Origin: Aminobacter aminovorans
Lineage (GTDB): Bacteria; Pseudomonadota; Alphaproteobacteria; Rhizobiales; Rhizobiaceae
DNA length: 64,000 nucleotides
Direction: 5' to 3'
Assembly: GCF_900445235.1 (NCBI RefSeq)
Contig: NZ_UFSM01000001.1
Coordinates: 552,501-616,500, forward strand
Below are positions 18,997-27,661 of this stretch, one piece after another. Within the stretch, counting starts at the first letter, position 1, and every line of letters begins with the position of its first letter. A program made the translations under genes and the position numbers. Below the pieces are notes generated by a model. That model had not been told where the DNA came from. It searched no databases and saw nothing but the letters and a program-made list of their open reading frames with translations.

Positions 18997-21174
18997 ATGA
19001 CCCAGACCTATGAAAGCGTCGCCGGCCTTTCAGTCCACCCGGCGCTGCGCGCCTTCGTCGAGCAGGAGGTGCTGCCCGGCGCCCGGCTTGAACCCACGGC
19101 GTTCTGGAGCGGGCTTTCGGAGATCATTCGCGACCTCGCGCCCCGGCATCACGAGTTGCTCGCCATTCGCGACGAATTGCAGGCGAAGATCGATGCCTGG
19201 CATCTGGAGCACAAGGGCAAGCCGCATGACGGCACCGCCTACGAACAATTCCTGCGTGACATCGGCTATCTGGTGCCGGCACCTGCCGCCGACGCCTACC
19301 AGGTGGCCACCAAGAACGTCGACGCCGAGATCGGTACCATGGCCGGCCCCCAGTTGGTGGTGCCGCTGTCCAATGCCCGCTACGCGCTGAATGCCGCCAA
19401 TGCGCGCTGGGGTTCGCTCTATGACGCGCTCTACGGCACCGATGCCATTCCCGCGACCGGTGGCGCCGAAAAGAGCAAGGCGTTCAACCCGGCCCGTGCC
19501 AGGCTGGTCATCGCCCGTGTCCGCGAATTCCTGGACCAGGTCGTGCCGCTGGCTGCCGGCCGCCATGCCGACGCTGTCGGCTACATCGTCGAGCGCGGCA
19601 AGCTGCAGGTGACCTTGGCCGACGGCAAGAAGATCGACCTTCGTTCGCCCAGCCAGTTCGCCGGCTTCACCGGCCCACGCCATGAGCCGAAGAGCGCGCT
19701 TCTGGTCAATAACGGCCTGCATATGGAGTTGGTGTTCGACCGCGAGCATCAGGTCGGCGCGCTCGATGCCGCCGGCATTGCCGACGTTTCGGTCGAGGCG
19801 GCGATCTCGATCATCATGGATCTCGAGGATGCGGTTTCAGCAGTCGACGCCGAAGACAAGGTTGTCGTCTACCGCAACTGGCAGCGCCTGATGGACGGCA
19901 GCCTGAGCTCGGAATTTGTCAGGGACGGCAAGACCGTCACCCGCAAGCTGGTCGAAGACCGCGTCTTCACCGCACCCGGCGGTGGCACGCTTGTGCTGCA
20001 TGGCCGCTCGACCATGCTCGTGCGCAATGTCGGCCACCATATGTTCACCGACGCCGTGCTGGATGAGGCCGGCAAGCCGGTGCCGGAGGCAATCCTCGAC
20101 GCGGCGATCACCGTTGCCAGTGCGGCACAAGACATCCGCGGCGAAAATGCCCTGCGCAACAGCCGCACCGGCTCGGTTTATGTGGTGAAGCCGAAAATGC
20201 ACGGCCCCGACGAGGTCGGCCTGTCCGACCTGTTGTTCAAGCGAATCGAGGAGCTCGTCGGCCTACCCAAATACACGATGAAGATCGGCGTCATGGACGA
20301 GGAGCGCCGCACATCAGTCAATCTCGCCGCCTGCATGTCGAAGGTGCGCGACCGCACGGTGTTCATCAACACCGGCTTCCTCGACCGCACCGGCGACGAG
20401 ATCCACACCTCGATGGAAGCCGGCCCGATGATGCGCAAGGCCGAGATGGCAAGCGCCACCTGGCTCAATGCCTATGAGGCGAACAATGTCGATGTCGGCA
20501 TTGCCCGCAACCTTCCCGGCCGCGCCCAGATCGGCAAGGGCATGTGGGCCGCCCCCGACCAGATGGCCGGCTTGCTCGACAAGAAGATCGCCCATCCGCT
20601 GGCCGGTGCCAGCACCGCCTGGGTGCCGACACCGACGGCAGCCGTGCTGCATGCCATGCATTATCACCTCGTCGACGTCGCAGCCGTGCAGGACGAATTG
20701 CGCGGCAGGGAGCATGCCTCGCTGACCGACCTTTTGACCATTCCGTTGGCGCCCCGCAGCTACAGCGCAGACGAGATCAAGGCAGAGCTCGAAAACAACC
20801 TGCAGGGCCTGCTCGGTTATGTCGTGCGCTGGGTCGGCCAGGGCGTTGGCGTGTCGACTGTGCCCGACCTCGACGATGTCAGGCTGATGGAGGACCGAGC
20901 CACCTTGCGCATCTCCTCCCAGCACGTCGCCAACTGGCTGCGCCACGGCATCGTCGGCGAAACAGAGGTGCGCGAAACGATGCGGCGCATGGCAGCCGTC
21001 GTCGACCGGCAGAATGCCGAAACTGAAGGCTACACTCCGTTGGCGCCAAACTTCGACGGCCCGGCGTTCAAGGCGGCCGAAGACCTGGTGTTCACAGGAC
21101 GCACGCAGCCGAGCGGGTACACCGAGCATGTTCTCCATGCTCGCCGCCGCGAGACCAAGGCGCTGTCGGCCTGA
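18997..21174 (+). CDS. glcB: Malate synthase G
   Basis: Condenses glyoxylate with acetyl-CoA to malate. 725 aa, against 723 in E. coli GlcB. Characteristic stretches are GFTGPRHEPKSALLVNNG near residue 226, IMDLEDAVSAVDAEDK near 273, and the catalytic-region GIMDEERRTS-type motif (IGVMDEERRTSVNLAACM) near 430. ATG at 18997 follows GAAGGAG. Unusually, it is not beside glycolate oxidase genes but divergent from a TIM-barrel gene under the shared GGATAC sites, implying that the linked pathway makes glyoxylate. Ends at a strong terminator. Confidence 0.97.
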   Translation: MTQTYESVAGLSVHPALRAFVEQEVLPGARLEPTAFWSGLSEIIRDLAPRHHELLAIRDELQAKIDAWHLEHKGKPHDGTAYEQFLRDIGYLVPAPAADAYQVATKNVDAEIGTMAGPQLVVPLSNARYALNAANARWGSLYDALYGTDAIPATGGAEKSKAFNPARARLVIARVREFLDQVVPLAAGRHADAVGYIVERGKLQVTLADGKKIDLRSPSQFAGFTGPRHEPKSALLVNNGLHMELVFDREHQVGALDAAGIADVSVEAAISIIMDLEDAVSAVDAEDKVVVYRNWQRLMDGSLSSEFVRDGKTVTRKLVEDRVFTAPGGGTLVLHGRSTMLVRNVGHHMFTDAVLDEAGKPVPEAILDAAITVASAAQDIRGENALRNSRTGSVYVVKPKMHGPDEVGLSDLLFKRIEELVGLPKYTMKIGVMDEERRTSVNLAACMSKVRDRTVFINTGFLDRTGDEIHTSMEAGPMMRKAEMASATWLNAYEANNVDVGIARNLPGRAQIGKGMWAAPDQMAGLLDKKIAHPLAGASTAWVPTPTAAVLHAMHYHLVDVAAVQDELRGREHASLTDLLTIPLAPRSYSADEIKAELENNLQGLLGYVVRWVGQGVGVSTVPDLDDVRLMEDRATLRISSQHVANWLRHGIVGETEVRETMRRMAAVVDRQNAETEGYTPLAPNFDGPAFKAAEDLVFTGRTQPSGYTEHVLHARRRETKALSA

Positions 21175-21196
21175 GGCTCGCAAAACCAGATCGACT

Positions 21197-21224
21197 GGCC
21201 CCGCTTGTCGGGGCCTTTCTTTTT
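21197..21224 (+). terminator. Rho-independent terminator after glcB
   Basis: Perfect stem GGCCCCG (21197-21203) with CGGGGCC (21209-21215), 5-nt loop, followed by TTTCTTTTT. Confidence 0.9.
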
Positions 21225-21301
21225 GGCCAATCGAACATCGGTTGCACCTACCGCCCGGCTGAGGGAATGTCGGCCGAAAACAAATCGGCCGGAGGTGCAT
21301 C

Positions 21302-22858
21302 ATGGGCGCAGGCATCCATCACATCACGCTCATCACCCGCAAGGTGCAGGCCAATGTCGACTTCTATGTCGGCTTTCTCGGGCTGCGGCTGGTCAAGCAG
21401 ACCGGCGGTTATGAGGACGCGACGCAGCTTCATCTGTTCTATGGCGACGGCGCGGCCAGTCCCGGCACGCTGATCACCTTCCTCGTCTGGGAGGACGGCG
21501 GACCCGGCCGCATCGGCCATGGCCAGCCGAGTGAGATCGCGCTCGCCATCGATCCGACCAGCATAGCGTTCTGGCTGACACGGGCGCTGTCGCATCACAT
21601 CGAGATTTCGGGCCCGATGGAAGAGATGGGCGAGCCTACGCTAAGGCTGAAGGATCCCGACGGCGTGATCGTCAAGTTGGTCGGGGTAGCAGGCTTTCCC
21701 GCCCCGGTGGATTGGGACGGTTCGAGCGTTCCGGTCGAGCACGCCATCCGCCGCATCCGTGGCGCCACAATCATGACCGAAGTGCCCGAGCTGACCGAGC
21801 GTTTTGTCGCCAAGCATTTCGGCTATCGGCCGGACCAGAGCACAGAGTTCATCCGCCGGCTGGTCTCGGACGCCGGCGACATCATCGACGTCAGGGACGC
21901 CACGGGTTTCTGGTCAAGCGCCCCGGGCACAGGCACCATCGACCACATCGCCTTCCGCGCCCAAGACGTCGCCGAGGTCGAACGGGTGCATGGCGAACTG
22001 GGTTCCAGCAATTCCTCGATCACCAACGTGCATGACCGCAAATATTTCTACTCGCTCTATGTGCGTGAGCCGGGCGGCACACTGATCGAGCTGGCGACCG
22101 ACGCGCCGGGAATGACGGTGGACGAGGCTCCGGACGAACTCGGCACGCATCTGTTCGTGCCGCCCGACCGCGCCGACAAGATCGACGAACTCAAGACGAT
22201 GCTGCCGCAGTTCGCCTGGCCGGGCGAGGAGCGCGTCATCTATCGCGAGCTGCCTTTCGTCCATCGCTTCTACACGCCCGAGAACCCAGACGGCACGACG
22301 ATGGTCTTGCTGCACGGCTCCGGCGGCAACGAGACCAGCCTGTTGCCCTTCGCCGCCAAGGCCGCACCCAACGCCACGCTGTTGGCGCTGCGTGGCCGCG
22401 CCAACGACGAAGGCACACCACGCTGGTTTCGCCGCTTCTCGGCCAACAGATTCGACCAGGCCGACATCAGGTCGGAGGCCAAGGCGCTGGTCGCCTTCGT
22501 GGAGCGGGCCATCGAGGCTTACCGGCTCGATCCGGCAAAGCTGGTGTTCCTCGGGCACTCCAACGGCGCCAACATACTGGCTGCCGCCATGCTGTTGCAT
22601 CCTGGCGCCATCAGGCGGGCGGCGCTGCTGCGCGCGGCGATGGTGCTGGAACAACCGCCGGCGGCCGACCTGTCGGATACCGAGGTGCTGTCGATCGCGG
22701 GCGACGTCGACGTGTTCAGCAGCTTCGGCCCCGAACTCGCCGGCCTGCTGCGCGACGCCGGCGCCGAGGTCGATGCCCGCACCATATCCTCAGGCCACGC
22801 TTTCGAGGCGGCCGATATCGAGATCGTCAGGGACTGGCTGGCCGCTCACAATCTCTAA
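21302..22858 (+). CDS. VOC ring-cleaving dioxygenase fused to an alpha/beta hydrolase
   Basis: 518 aa. Residues 1-275 hold two vicinal-oxygen-chelate modules: GIHHITLITRK at the start with VGFLGLRLVKQT, and a second with IDHIAFRAQDV near 212 and GGTLIELATD near 250. This is the MhqO/MhqA-type layout. Residues 305-518 form a carboxylesterase-type hydrolase with nucleophile Ser420 in GHSNGAN, probable acid Asp468 or Asp470 and His499 in SSGHAF, like MhqD. Fusing ring cleavage with hydrolysis would couple two successive steps of (hydro)quinone breakdown. It converges with the dioxygenase gene at 22876, 17 bp away. Confidence 0.88.
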   Translation: MGAGIHHITLITRKVQANVDFYVGFLGLRLVKQTGGYEDATQLHLFYGDGAASPGTLITFLVWEDGGPGRIGHGQPSEIALAIDPTSIAFWLTRALSHHIEISGPMEEMGEPTLRLKDPDGVIVKLVGVAGFPAPVDWDGSSVPVEHAIRRIRGATIMTEVPELTERFVAKHFGYRPDQSTEFIRRLVSDAGDIIDVRDATGFWSSAPGTGTIDHIAFRAQDVAEVERVHGELGSSNSSITNVHDRKYFYSLYVREPGGTLIELATDAPGMTVDEAPDELGTHLFVPPDRADKIDELKTMLPQFAWPGEERVIYRELPFVHRFYTPENPDGTTMVLLHGSGGNETSLLPFAAKAAPNATLLALRGRANDEGTPRWFRRFSANRFDQADIRSEAKALVAFVERAIEAYRLDPAKLVFLGHSNGANILAAAMLLHPGAIRRAALLRAAMVLEQPPAADLSDTEVLSIAGDVDVFSSFGPELAGLLRDAGAEVDARTISSGHAFEAADIEIVRDWLAAHNL

Positions 22859-22875
22859 CGGCGCGCCTTGCCGGG

Positions 22876-23829
22876 TTATACCAGAGGCTTGAGCCTGGCC
22901 TCGATCGACGCCCGCTTGCCCTCGAGGAACGGCGGCAGCGACAAGCGTTCGCCGAGCGTCTCCATCGGCTCGTCGACGGCAAAACCAGGGCCGTCGGTAG
23001 CGATCTCGAACAGCACGCCGGCGGGCTCGCGGAAATAGAGCGAGCGGAAATAGTAGCGCTCGACCTCGCCGCTCGACGGCAGCCGAAACTCCTGCAGCCG
23101 CGCTGTCCATTCGTGGATCTGCTCGACGTCCGGTGTGCGGAAGGCGACGTGATGGACGCCGCCGGCGCCCTGCATCGCCGGATTGAGTTTCGGCTGGACG
23201 GTGACGTGCAACTCGGCCGCAGGCCCGCCCTCACCCATTTCGTAGGCATGGACATGGCCCTCGCCATCGGGCGAGGGGAAATCGATCAGCTTGCGCAGGT
23301 TCATCACCTTGGTCAGCACCAGCTCGGTGTTGGCAAGTTCGGGCACACTGATGGTGATCGGCCCGAGGCCCCTGATCTGGTGCTCGGCCGGGATGGTGCT
23401 CGCCGACCATTCGTTGGCCGGTCCCTTTCCACCATCGTCGACCAGCCGCAGGCGCTGTCCTTCGGGGTCTTCGAAGTCGACGGCTCTATAGCCGCCGATA
23501 TCGGTGATCTCGGAAGCCTCAATGCCCTTGGCTGCAAGATGCGCGCGCCACCATGACAGCGATGCCTCACCCGAGACACGCAAGCCGGTACGGCAAATGC
23601 TGTGGCTACCGCGCTTCTCGCGCCCGACCGGCCAGTCGAAGAAGGTCAGGTCCGAGCCAGGGCTTGCTTTGCCATCGGCATAAAACAGGTGGTAGGCGCT
23701 GGTGTCGTCCTGGTTGACCGTCTTCTTCACCAGCCTCATGCCCAGCGTCCCGGTGTAGAAACGCAAATTGCCTGATACGTCGGCGGTGATCGCGGTCAGG
23801 TGGTGAATACCCGTCAGCTGCAGCGTCAT
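22876..23829 (-). CDS. VOC-family ring-cleaving dioxygenase (MhqO-like)
   Basis: 317 aa with two VOC repeats: GIHHLTAITADV near residue 7 with GTLGMRLVKKTVNQDD, and GGVHHVAFRTPD near 223 with GVLFEIATDGPGF near 272. His and Glu residues in these places are the usual Fe(II) ligands. The family cleaves hydroquinone-like rings or detoxifies quinones. It is the third gene after the P450 and ferredoxin genes on the same strand, so it probably receives the P450 product. It resembles the N-terminal half of the fusion at 21302. Confidence 0.9.
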   Translation of the reverse strand: MTLQLTGIHHLTAITADVSGNLRFYTGTLGMRLVKKTVNQDDTSAYHLFYADGKASPGSDLTFFDWPVGREKRGSHSICRTGLRVSGEASLSWWRAHLAAKGIEASEITDIGGYRAVDFEDPEGQRLRLVDDGGKGPANEWSASTIPAEHQIRGLGPITISVPELANTELVLTKVMNLRKLIDFPSPDGEGHVHAYEMGEGGPAAELHVTVQPKLNPAMQGAGGVHHVAFRTPDVEQIHEWTARLQEFRLPSSGEVERYYFRSLYFREPAGVLFEIATDGPGFAVDEPMETLGERLSLPPFLEGKRASIEARLKPLV

Positions 23830-23889
23830 CAGAGCCTCCTGTTACCGGGAAGACCTAGAGATAGCGCCTTTAGGCCGGGGCGGCCACGC

Positions 23890-24210
23890 TCAATATTGTT
23901 CGCGCGGCAAGTGCACGACGAGGCCGTCGAGGGCGGCCGACATCTTGAGTTGGCAGGTAAGCCGGCTCCGCTCCGTCGGGTTCATCAGGCATTCGATCAT
24001 GCCCTGCTCGGAATCGTCGGGCGCAGGCAGCTTTTCGGTCCAGGTCTCGTCGACATAGCAGTGGCAAGTGCCGCAGGCGCAGGAACCGCCGCATTCGGCG
24101 AGGATCTGGTCGATGCCGTTGGCAACAGCCACCGACATGACGCTCTGGCCTTCATTGGCCGACAGTTCGGTTGCCTGGCCGTCGGCATCGACGAAAGTTA
24201 CGCGGTACAT
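23890..24210 (-). CDS. [2Fe-2S] ferredoxin, P450-partner type
   Basis: 106 aa with CGGSCACGTC at residues 40-49 and a fourth Cys in RLTCQLKMS near 86, the adrenodoxin/putidaredoxin-type cluster pattern. It lies 15 bp after the P450 gene and is its likely electron donor. No ferredoxin reductase gene is present in the window. Confidence 0.94.
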   Translation of the reverse strand: MYRVTFVDADGQATELSANEGQSVMSVAVANGIDQILAECGGSCACGTCHCYVDETWTEKLPAPDDSEQGMIECLMNPTERSRLTCQLKMSAALDGLVVHLPREQY

Positions 24211-24225
24211 GAGTTGTCTCCTGAA

Positions 24226-25482
24226 TCAGGCCGGGGTCAGCGTCAGGCGCAGCGCCTTGGGGCCACGCACGGACAGGCCGGGCTTGTATTGAGGCTCGGC
24301 CTCAGCGAGTGAAATCGACTTCAGCCGCTTGACCAGCGTGGTGAAGATGACCTCCATGTCGAGGCGCGCCAGATGGTTGCCGAGGCAGAAATGGGCGCCA
24401 CCGCCGAAAGCGAGGTGACGGTTGGGGTTGCGCCCGACATCGAAGCTGCCGGCGTCTTCGCCGAAGGCTCCCGGGTCGCGATTGGCGGCGCCATAGAGCA
24501 GGCCAAACTTGGTGCCGCGCGGGAACGCCTTGCCGCCGACCATACAGTCGGTGGTCGAGTAACGATGGAAGAAGGGCAGCGGCGATTCGAAGCGGAACAT
24601 CTCCTGGATCGCCGTGTGGATCAGGCCTGGGTCCTTTCGCAACCGCTCCATCTGGTCGGGAAAGCGCAGCAGCGCATGCATGCCAGAGCCGAGCACGTCG
24701 ATGGTCGAGCCGTGGCCGGCCATCAGGATCAGCATGCAGGTCGAGACCAGTTCGTCTTCATTGAGGTGACCGGCATCCTGCGCCGCCATCAGCCGGGTGA
24801 TCAGGTCTTCCTGCGGCGCGGCGCGGCGCTCGGCCATCAGCTTCAACAGGTAGTGGTAGAATTCGGTCGTCGCCTGCTCGGCCAATGCCTTGCGCTCGTC
24901 GGAGCGATTGATGTCGAAGAACTGGACAACCCGTTCCGACCAGACGCGCAGCTGCGGACAATCCTCATCAGGCACGCCAAGCACCCGGCCGATAATATGG
25001 CCCGGCACCTGGGCGGCAAGGTCCTCGACGAGGTCGATCTCGCCCTTATCGATCAGGCCGTCCACCAACTTGTCGACGAAACTCTGGATCATGCCACGCT
25101 GCCGGGCGATGAAAACGGGTGTGAACTCACGGAACACCTGCTTGCGCAGTCGGTCGTGCACGTCGCCGTCGCTGTCGAGCATGGAGAACTGCACGAAGCG
25201 CTGATGGTGCGGCATGTCGAGCCAGTTCTGTCGGCGCTTCTGCTCAGTGATCTCTTCTTCGGACATGAAGAATTCGGGCGAACGCACCATGGAATTGTCG
25301 CGGGCGATGGCGGCGACATCGTCGAAGCGAGCGACCAGCCACATGTCGAAGTCCGCAAAGAACTGCGGCTCACCCTTGTCACGCAGCCCCGCATAGGCCG
25401 GATAGGGGTTCTGGGCGAAGGCGCTCGACAGGGGCTCGAATGCCGTTCCTGATACGCTTGCCTTTGGGGTAGCGTTCGCCAT
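24226..25482 (-). CDS. Cytochrome P450
   Basis: 418-aa soluble bacterial P450. ExxR is Glu294-Arg297 (IQEMFRF), and the haem loop is LAFGGGAHFCLG with Cys366 as ligand. The I-helix oxygen-binding motif is AGHGST (255-260): the usual acid before Thr is Gly. First gene of an operon with a ferredoxin and a ring-cleaving dioxygenase, divergent from an AraC regulator. The setting suits hydroxylation or O-demethylation of an aromatic compound, but the substrate is not identifiable. Confidence 0.95.
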   Translation of the reverse strand: MANATPKASVSGTAFEPLSSAFAQNPYPAYAGLRDKGEPQFFADFDMWLVARFDDVAAIARDNSMVRSPEFFMSEEEITEQKRRQNWLDMPHHQRFVQFSMLDSDGDVHDRLRKQVFREFTPVFIARQRGMIQSFVDKLVDGLIDKGEIDLVEDLAAQVPGHIIGRVLGVPDEDCPQLRVWSERVVQFFDINRSDERKALAEQATTEFYHYLLKLMAERRAAPQEDLITRLMAAQDAGHLNEDELVSTCMLILMAGHGSTIDVLGSGMHALLRFPDQMERLRKDPGLIHTAIQEMFRFESPLPFFHRYSTTDCMVGGKAFPRGTKFGLLYGAANRDPGAFGEDAGSFDVGRNPNRHLAFGGGAHFCLGNHLARLDMEVIFTTLVKRLKSISLAEAEPQYKPGLSVRGPKALRLTLTPA

Positions 25483-25656
25483 CTGGTCGCTCCAATTGAC
25501 ATGAATTGCCGCGACGATGCGGCATCCTTGCCTAGGCTAGCGGCAACTGCGCCGAAATGAATGCACCCCAGTCGCGCCTTGATGGATAAAACTCGCATCG
25601 TCGGCGACATGCCGTTACAACGCTAGCAAAGGACGAGCTTTCCGACCTGCGCAAAA
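25483..25656. promoter_or_regulatory. Divergent promoter region, P450 operon / AraC regulator
   Basis: 174 bp between divergent genes. CCAATTGACATGAATTGCC at 25490-25508 contains a CAATT...AATTG inverted repeat, a possible AraC-protein or promoter element. No stronger site is seen. Confidence 0.4.
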
Positions 25657-26487
25657 ATGACCAAAGACCACCGCGACGAAATCCTGTTCCACACGCCTGG
25701 GCGGCACGCCGAGGCCTATCCCTACAAGATCCTGGTCGCCGGGCGCTCACGCTTCACCGAAAACGACGGGCTGGTGACGCGGCGCTTCCACCACCATACG
25801 CTGATCCTGACCATGTCCGGCCGCGGCCTGATCGAGATCGCCGGTCAGCGCTTCGCCGCTGGAGCCGGCAGCGTCGTCTGGCTCGATACGGCGATGCAAT
25901 ATGCCCATGGCTGCCACGCCGAGGCCGACCATTGGCGCTATCTCTGGATGAGCATAGACGGCCACGGTCTCGACGCGGTGTTCGCCTTCCTGCGTGTCGG
26001 CCAGTCGCCCGTCTTTTCGGGATCTGTCACAGCCGAACCGCTGTTTGAGCAGGCGATCGGCACGCTCGGCCATCGCAGCCAGACCACGGACGCGCTGTCG
26101 AACGCCATTGTCGGCCAGCTGATCGCGCTGCTGGTCGCCGAACGCGGCGAGCAGGAGGAAGACAGCAGCGAACGCATCCAGCGGCTGATGCGGGCGCTGA
26201 GGGCCGACATCGCCCGCAACTGGCAGATCGAGGACATGGCGGACATTTCCAGCCTCAGCGCCTCACAGTTGCACCGACAGTTCCGCCAGAAGACCGGCAC
26301 CACGCCAATGGACTGGATGCGCCACGAACGCATGAACCTCGCCAAGCGACTGCTGACCTCCTCCGAAGCCAAGATCTCGGCGGTGGCCTTGAGCTCAGGC
26401 TATGCCGATCCCTATCATTTCAGCCGCGACTTCCGCCGCATATCAGGCCAGTCGCCGAGCGAGTTTCGACGCGCACGAGGGCAGTGA
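25657..26487 (+). CDS. AraC-family transcriptional regulator
   Basis: 276 aa. The N-terminal cupin-like effector domain is about residues 20-110 (RRFHHHTLILTMSGRG), and the C-terminal AraC domain with two helix-turn-helix units is about residues 175-274 (MADISSLSASQLHRQFRQKTG, split by helix, and ending YADPYHFSRDFRRISG then SPSEFRR). Divergent from the P450-ferredoxin-dioxygenase operon, which it probably activates in response to an aromatic substrate. The ribosome site before ATG 25657 is weak. Confidence 0.92.
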   Translation: MTKDHRDEILFHTPGRHAEAYPYKILVAGRSRFTENDGLVTRRFHHHTLILTMSGRGLIEIAGQRFAAGAGSVVWLDTAMQYAHGCHAEADHWRYLWMSIDGHGLDAVFAFLRVGQSPVFSGSVTAEPLFEQAIGTLGHRSQTTDALSNAIVGQLIALLVAERGEQEEDSSERIQRLMRALRADIARNWQIEDMADISSLSASQLHRQFRQKTGTTPMDWMRHERMNLAKRLLTSSEAKISAVALSSGYADPYHFSRDFRRISGQSPSEFRRARGQ

Positions 26488-26583
26488 CGCATCTGCGATC
26501 CTGGCCCATGTCCAGCCCGTCGACATGCCAGATGGTTTCGGGCAGGCTGCGGTCAATCCAACCCAGCAAGATGAGCACGCAGC

Positions 26584-27387
26584 ATGACATCGAAGCCAGC
26601 CGTCTACGAATTCAACGCGGCGATCGTGCGCGAGCCGGCGCGCTCGGTGGTCAACGGTCTGCGCGCCGACGATCGCGGCAACCCAACCTATGACGGCGTC
26701 AAGACGGAGCACGCGGCATACATAGCAGCCATGCGGGCGACGGGCGTCGAGGTCACCGTGCTGCCGGCGCTGGAAAACTTCCCCGACTCGATCTTCGTCG
26801 AGGATCCCGCACTGGTTTTCCCTGAGGGTGCAATCCTGCTCAGGCCCGGCGCCGAAACCCGGGTCAGGGAAACCGCCGAAATCGCCCCAACACTGAAGGC
26901 GATGTTCAGCACCGTGCTCGACCTGCCGTCATCAGGCTTCGCCGACGGCGGCGATGTACTAACGACTCCACTGGGTGTGATGATCGGCCTGTCGGCCCGC
27001 ACCGACCGCGCCGGCGCAGCCGGCCTCGTCGCCAGCCTCGACCGCCTCGGGCGCAAGGGCGAGATCGTGCAGACCCCGGAAGGCGTGTTGCATTTCAAGA
27101 CCGACTGCTCGCTGCTCGACGATGAGACGATGCTTACCACCGAAAGGCTCGGGCGTTCTGGCGTGTTCAATGGCTTCAGGCAGGTCACCATCCCGGCAGG
27201 CGAGGAGCCAGCCGCCAACGCGCTGCGTGTCAACGGCGTGGTGATGGTAGGCTCTGACTATCCACGCACCATCGAGATGCTCGACCGGCTCGGCTACAAG
27301 GTGGTGCCGCTCAAGACGACCGAGATAGGCAAGATCGACGCCGGCCTGTCCTGCATGTCGCTGCGCTGGCATCGTCCAGCCAGCTAA
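26584..27387 (+). CDS. Dimethylarginine dimethylaminohydrolase (DDAH) family
   Basis: Hydrolyses methylated arginine to citrulline and an amine, or acts as a related amidinohydrolase. 267 aa. The expected catalytic residues are present: Asp68 (FPDSIFVED), His170 (VLHFKTD) and nucleophile Cys257 (GLSCMSLRW). It follows the AraC gene by about 95 bp on the same strand. The ribosome site is weak. A role in that aromatic locus is not evident; it may use host- or protein-derived methylarginines. Confidence 0.93.
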   Translation: MTSKPAVYEFNAAIVREPARSVVNGLRADDRGNPTYDGVKTEHAAYIAAMRATGVEVTVLPALENFPDSIFVEDPALVFPEGAILLRPGAETRVRETAEIAPTLKAMFSTVLDLPSSGFADGGDVLTTPLGVMIGLSARTDRAGAAGLVASLDRLGRKGEIVQTPEGVLHFKTDCSLLDDETMLTTERLGRSGVFNGFRQVTIPAGEEPAANALRVNGVVMVGSDYPRTIEMLDRLGYKVVPLKTTEIGKIDAGLSCMSLRWHRPAS

Positions 27388-27542
27388 GCGGGACTTTTGG
27401 CGTTGCAGTCGCACGCCGTGACGCCGGGCGATCGTTTTATATGCACAGACATGCATCCCACGTATCGGCCAAGGAAGATCGCCACCGTTCGGCTGCTTAA
27501 TCTTTCGACCCTTTGAGCCACCCCTCAGCGATTGACAGATCC

Positions 27543-27579
27543 ATGCATTTTCATGAATATGCATTTTCATAGATATGCA
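27543..27579. repeat. 16-bp direct repeats, probable MarR operator
   Basis: ATGCATTTTCAT recurs at 27543-27554 and 27559-27570, and a third unit begins at 27575 (ATGCA); the period is 16 bp. ATGCAT is itself palindromic. The array is 83 bp upstream of the IorA-like start. ATATGCATTT also occurs at 32997-33006 upstream of the cyclase, so the MarR protein encoded between them is the likely binder. Confidence 0.55.
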
Positions 27580-27661
27580 GCTCGACGCCCAGCAAGCCTG
27601 GCGGCCCTGAGGGGCGTCGAGCCTTGGTGGCAGCGGTCTTGCCACGCCTGGGAGGGTCGAC

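Noticed and set aside
27543..27579. CRISPR-like short repeats
   Set aside because: Only two and a third units with 4-bp spacing; no unique spacers or cas genes.
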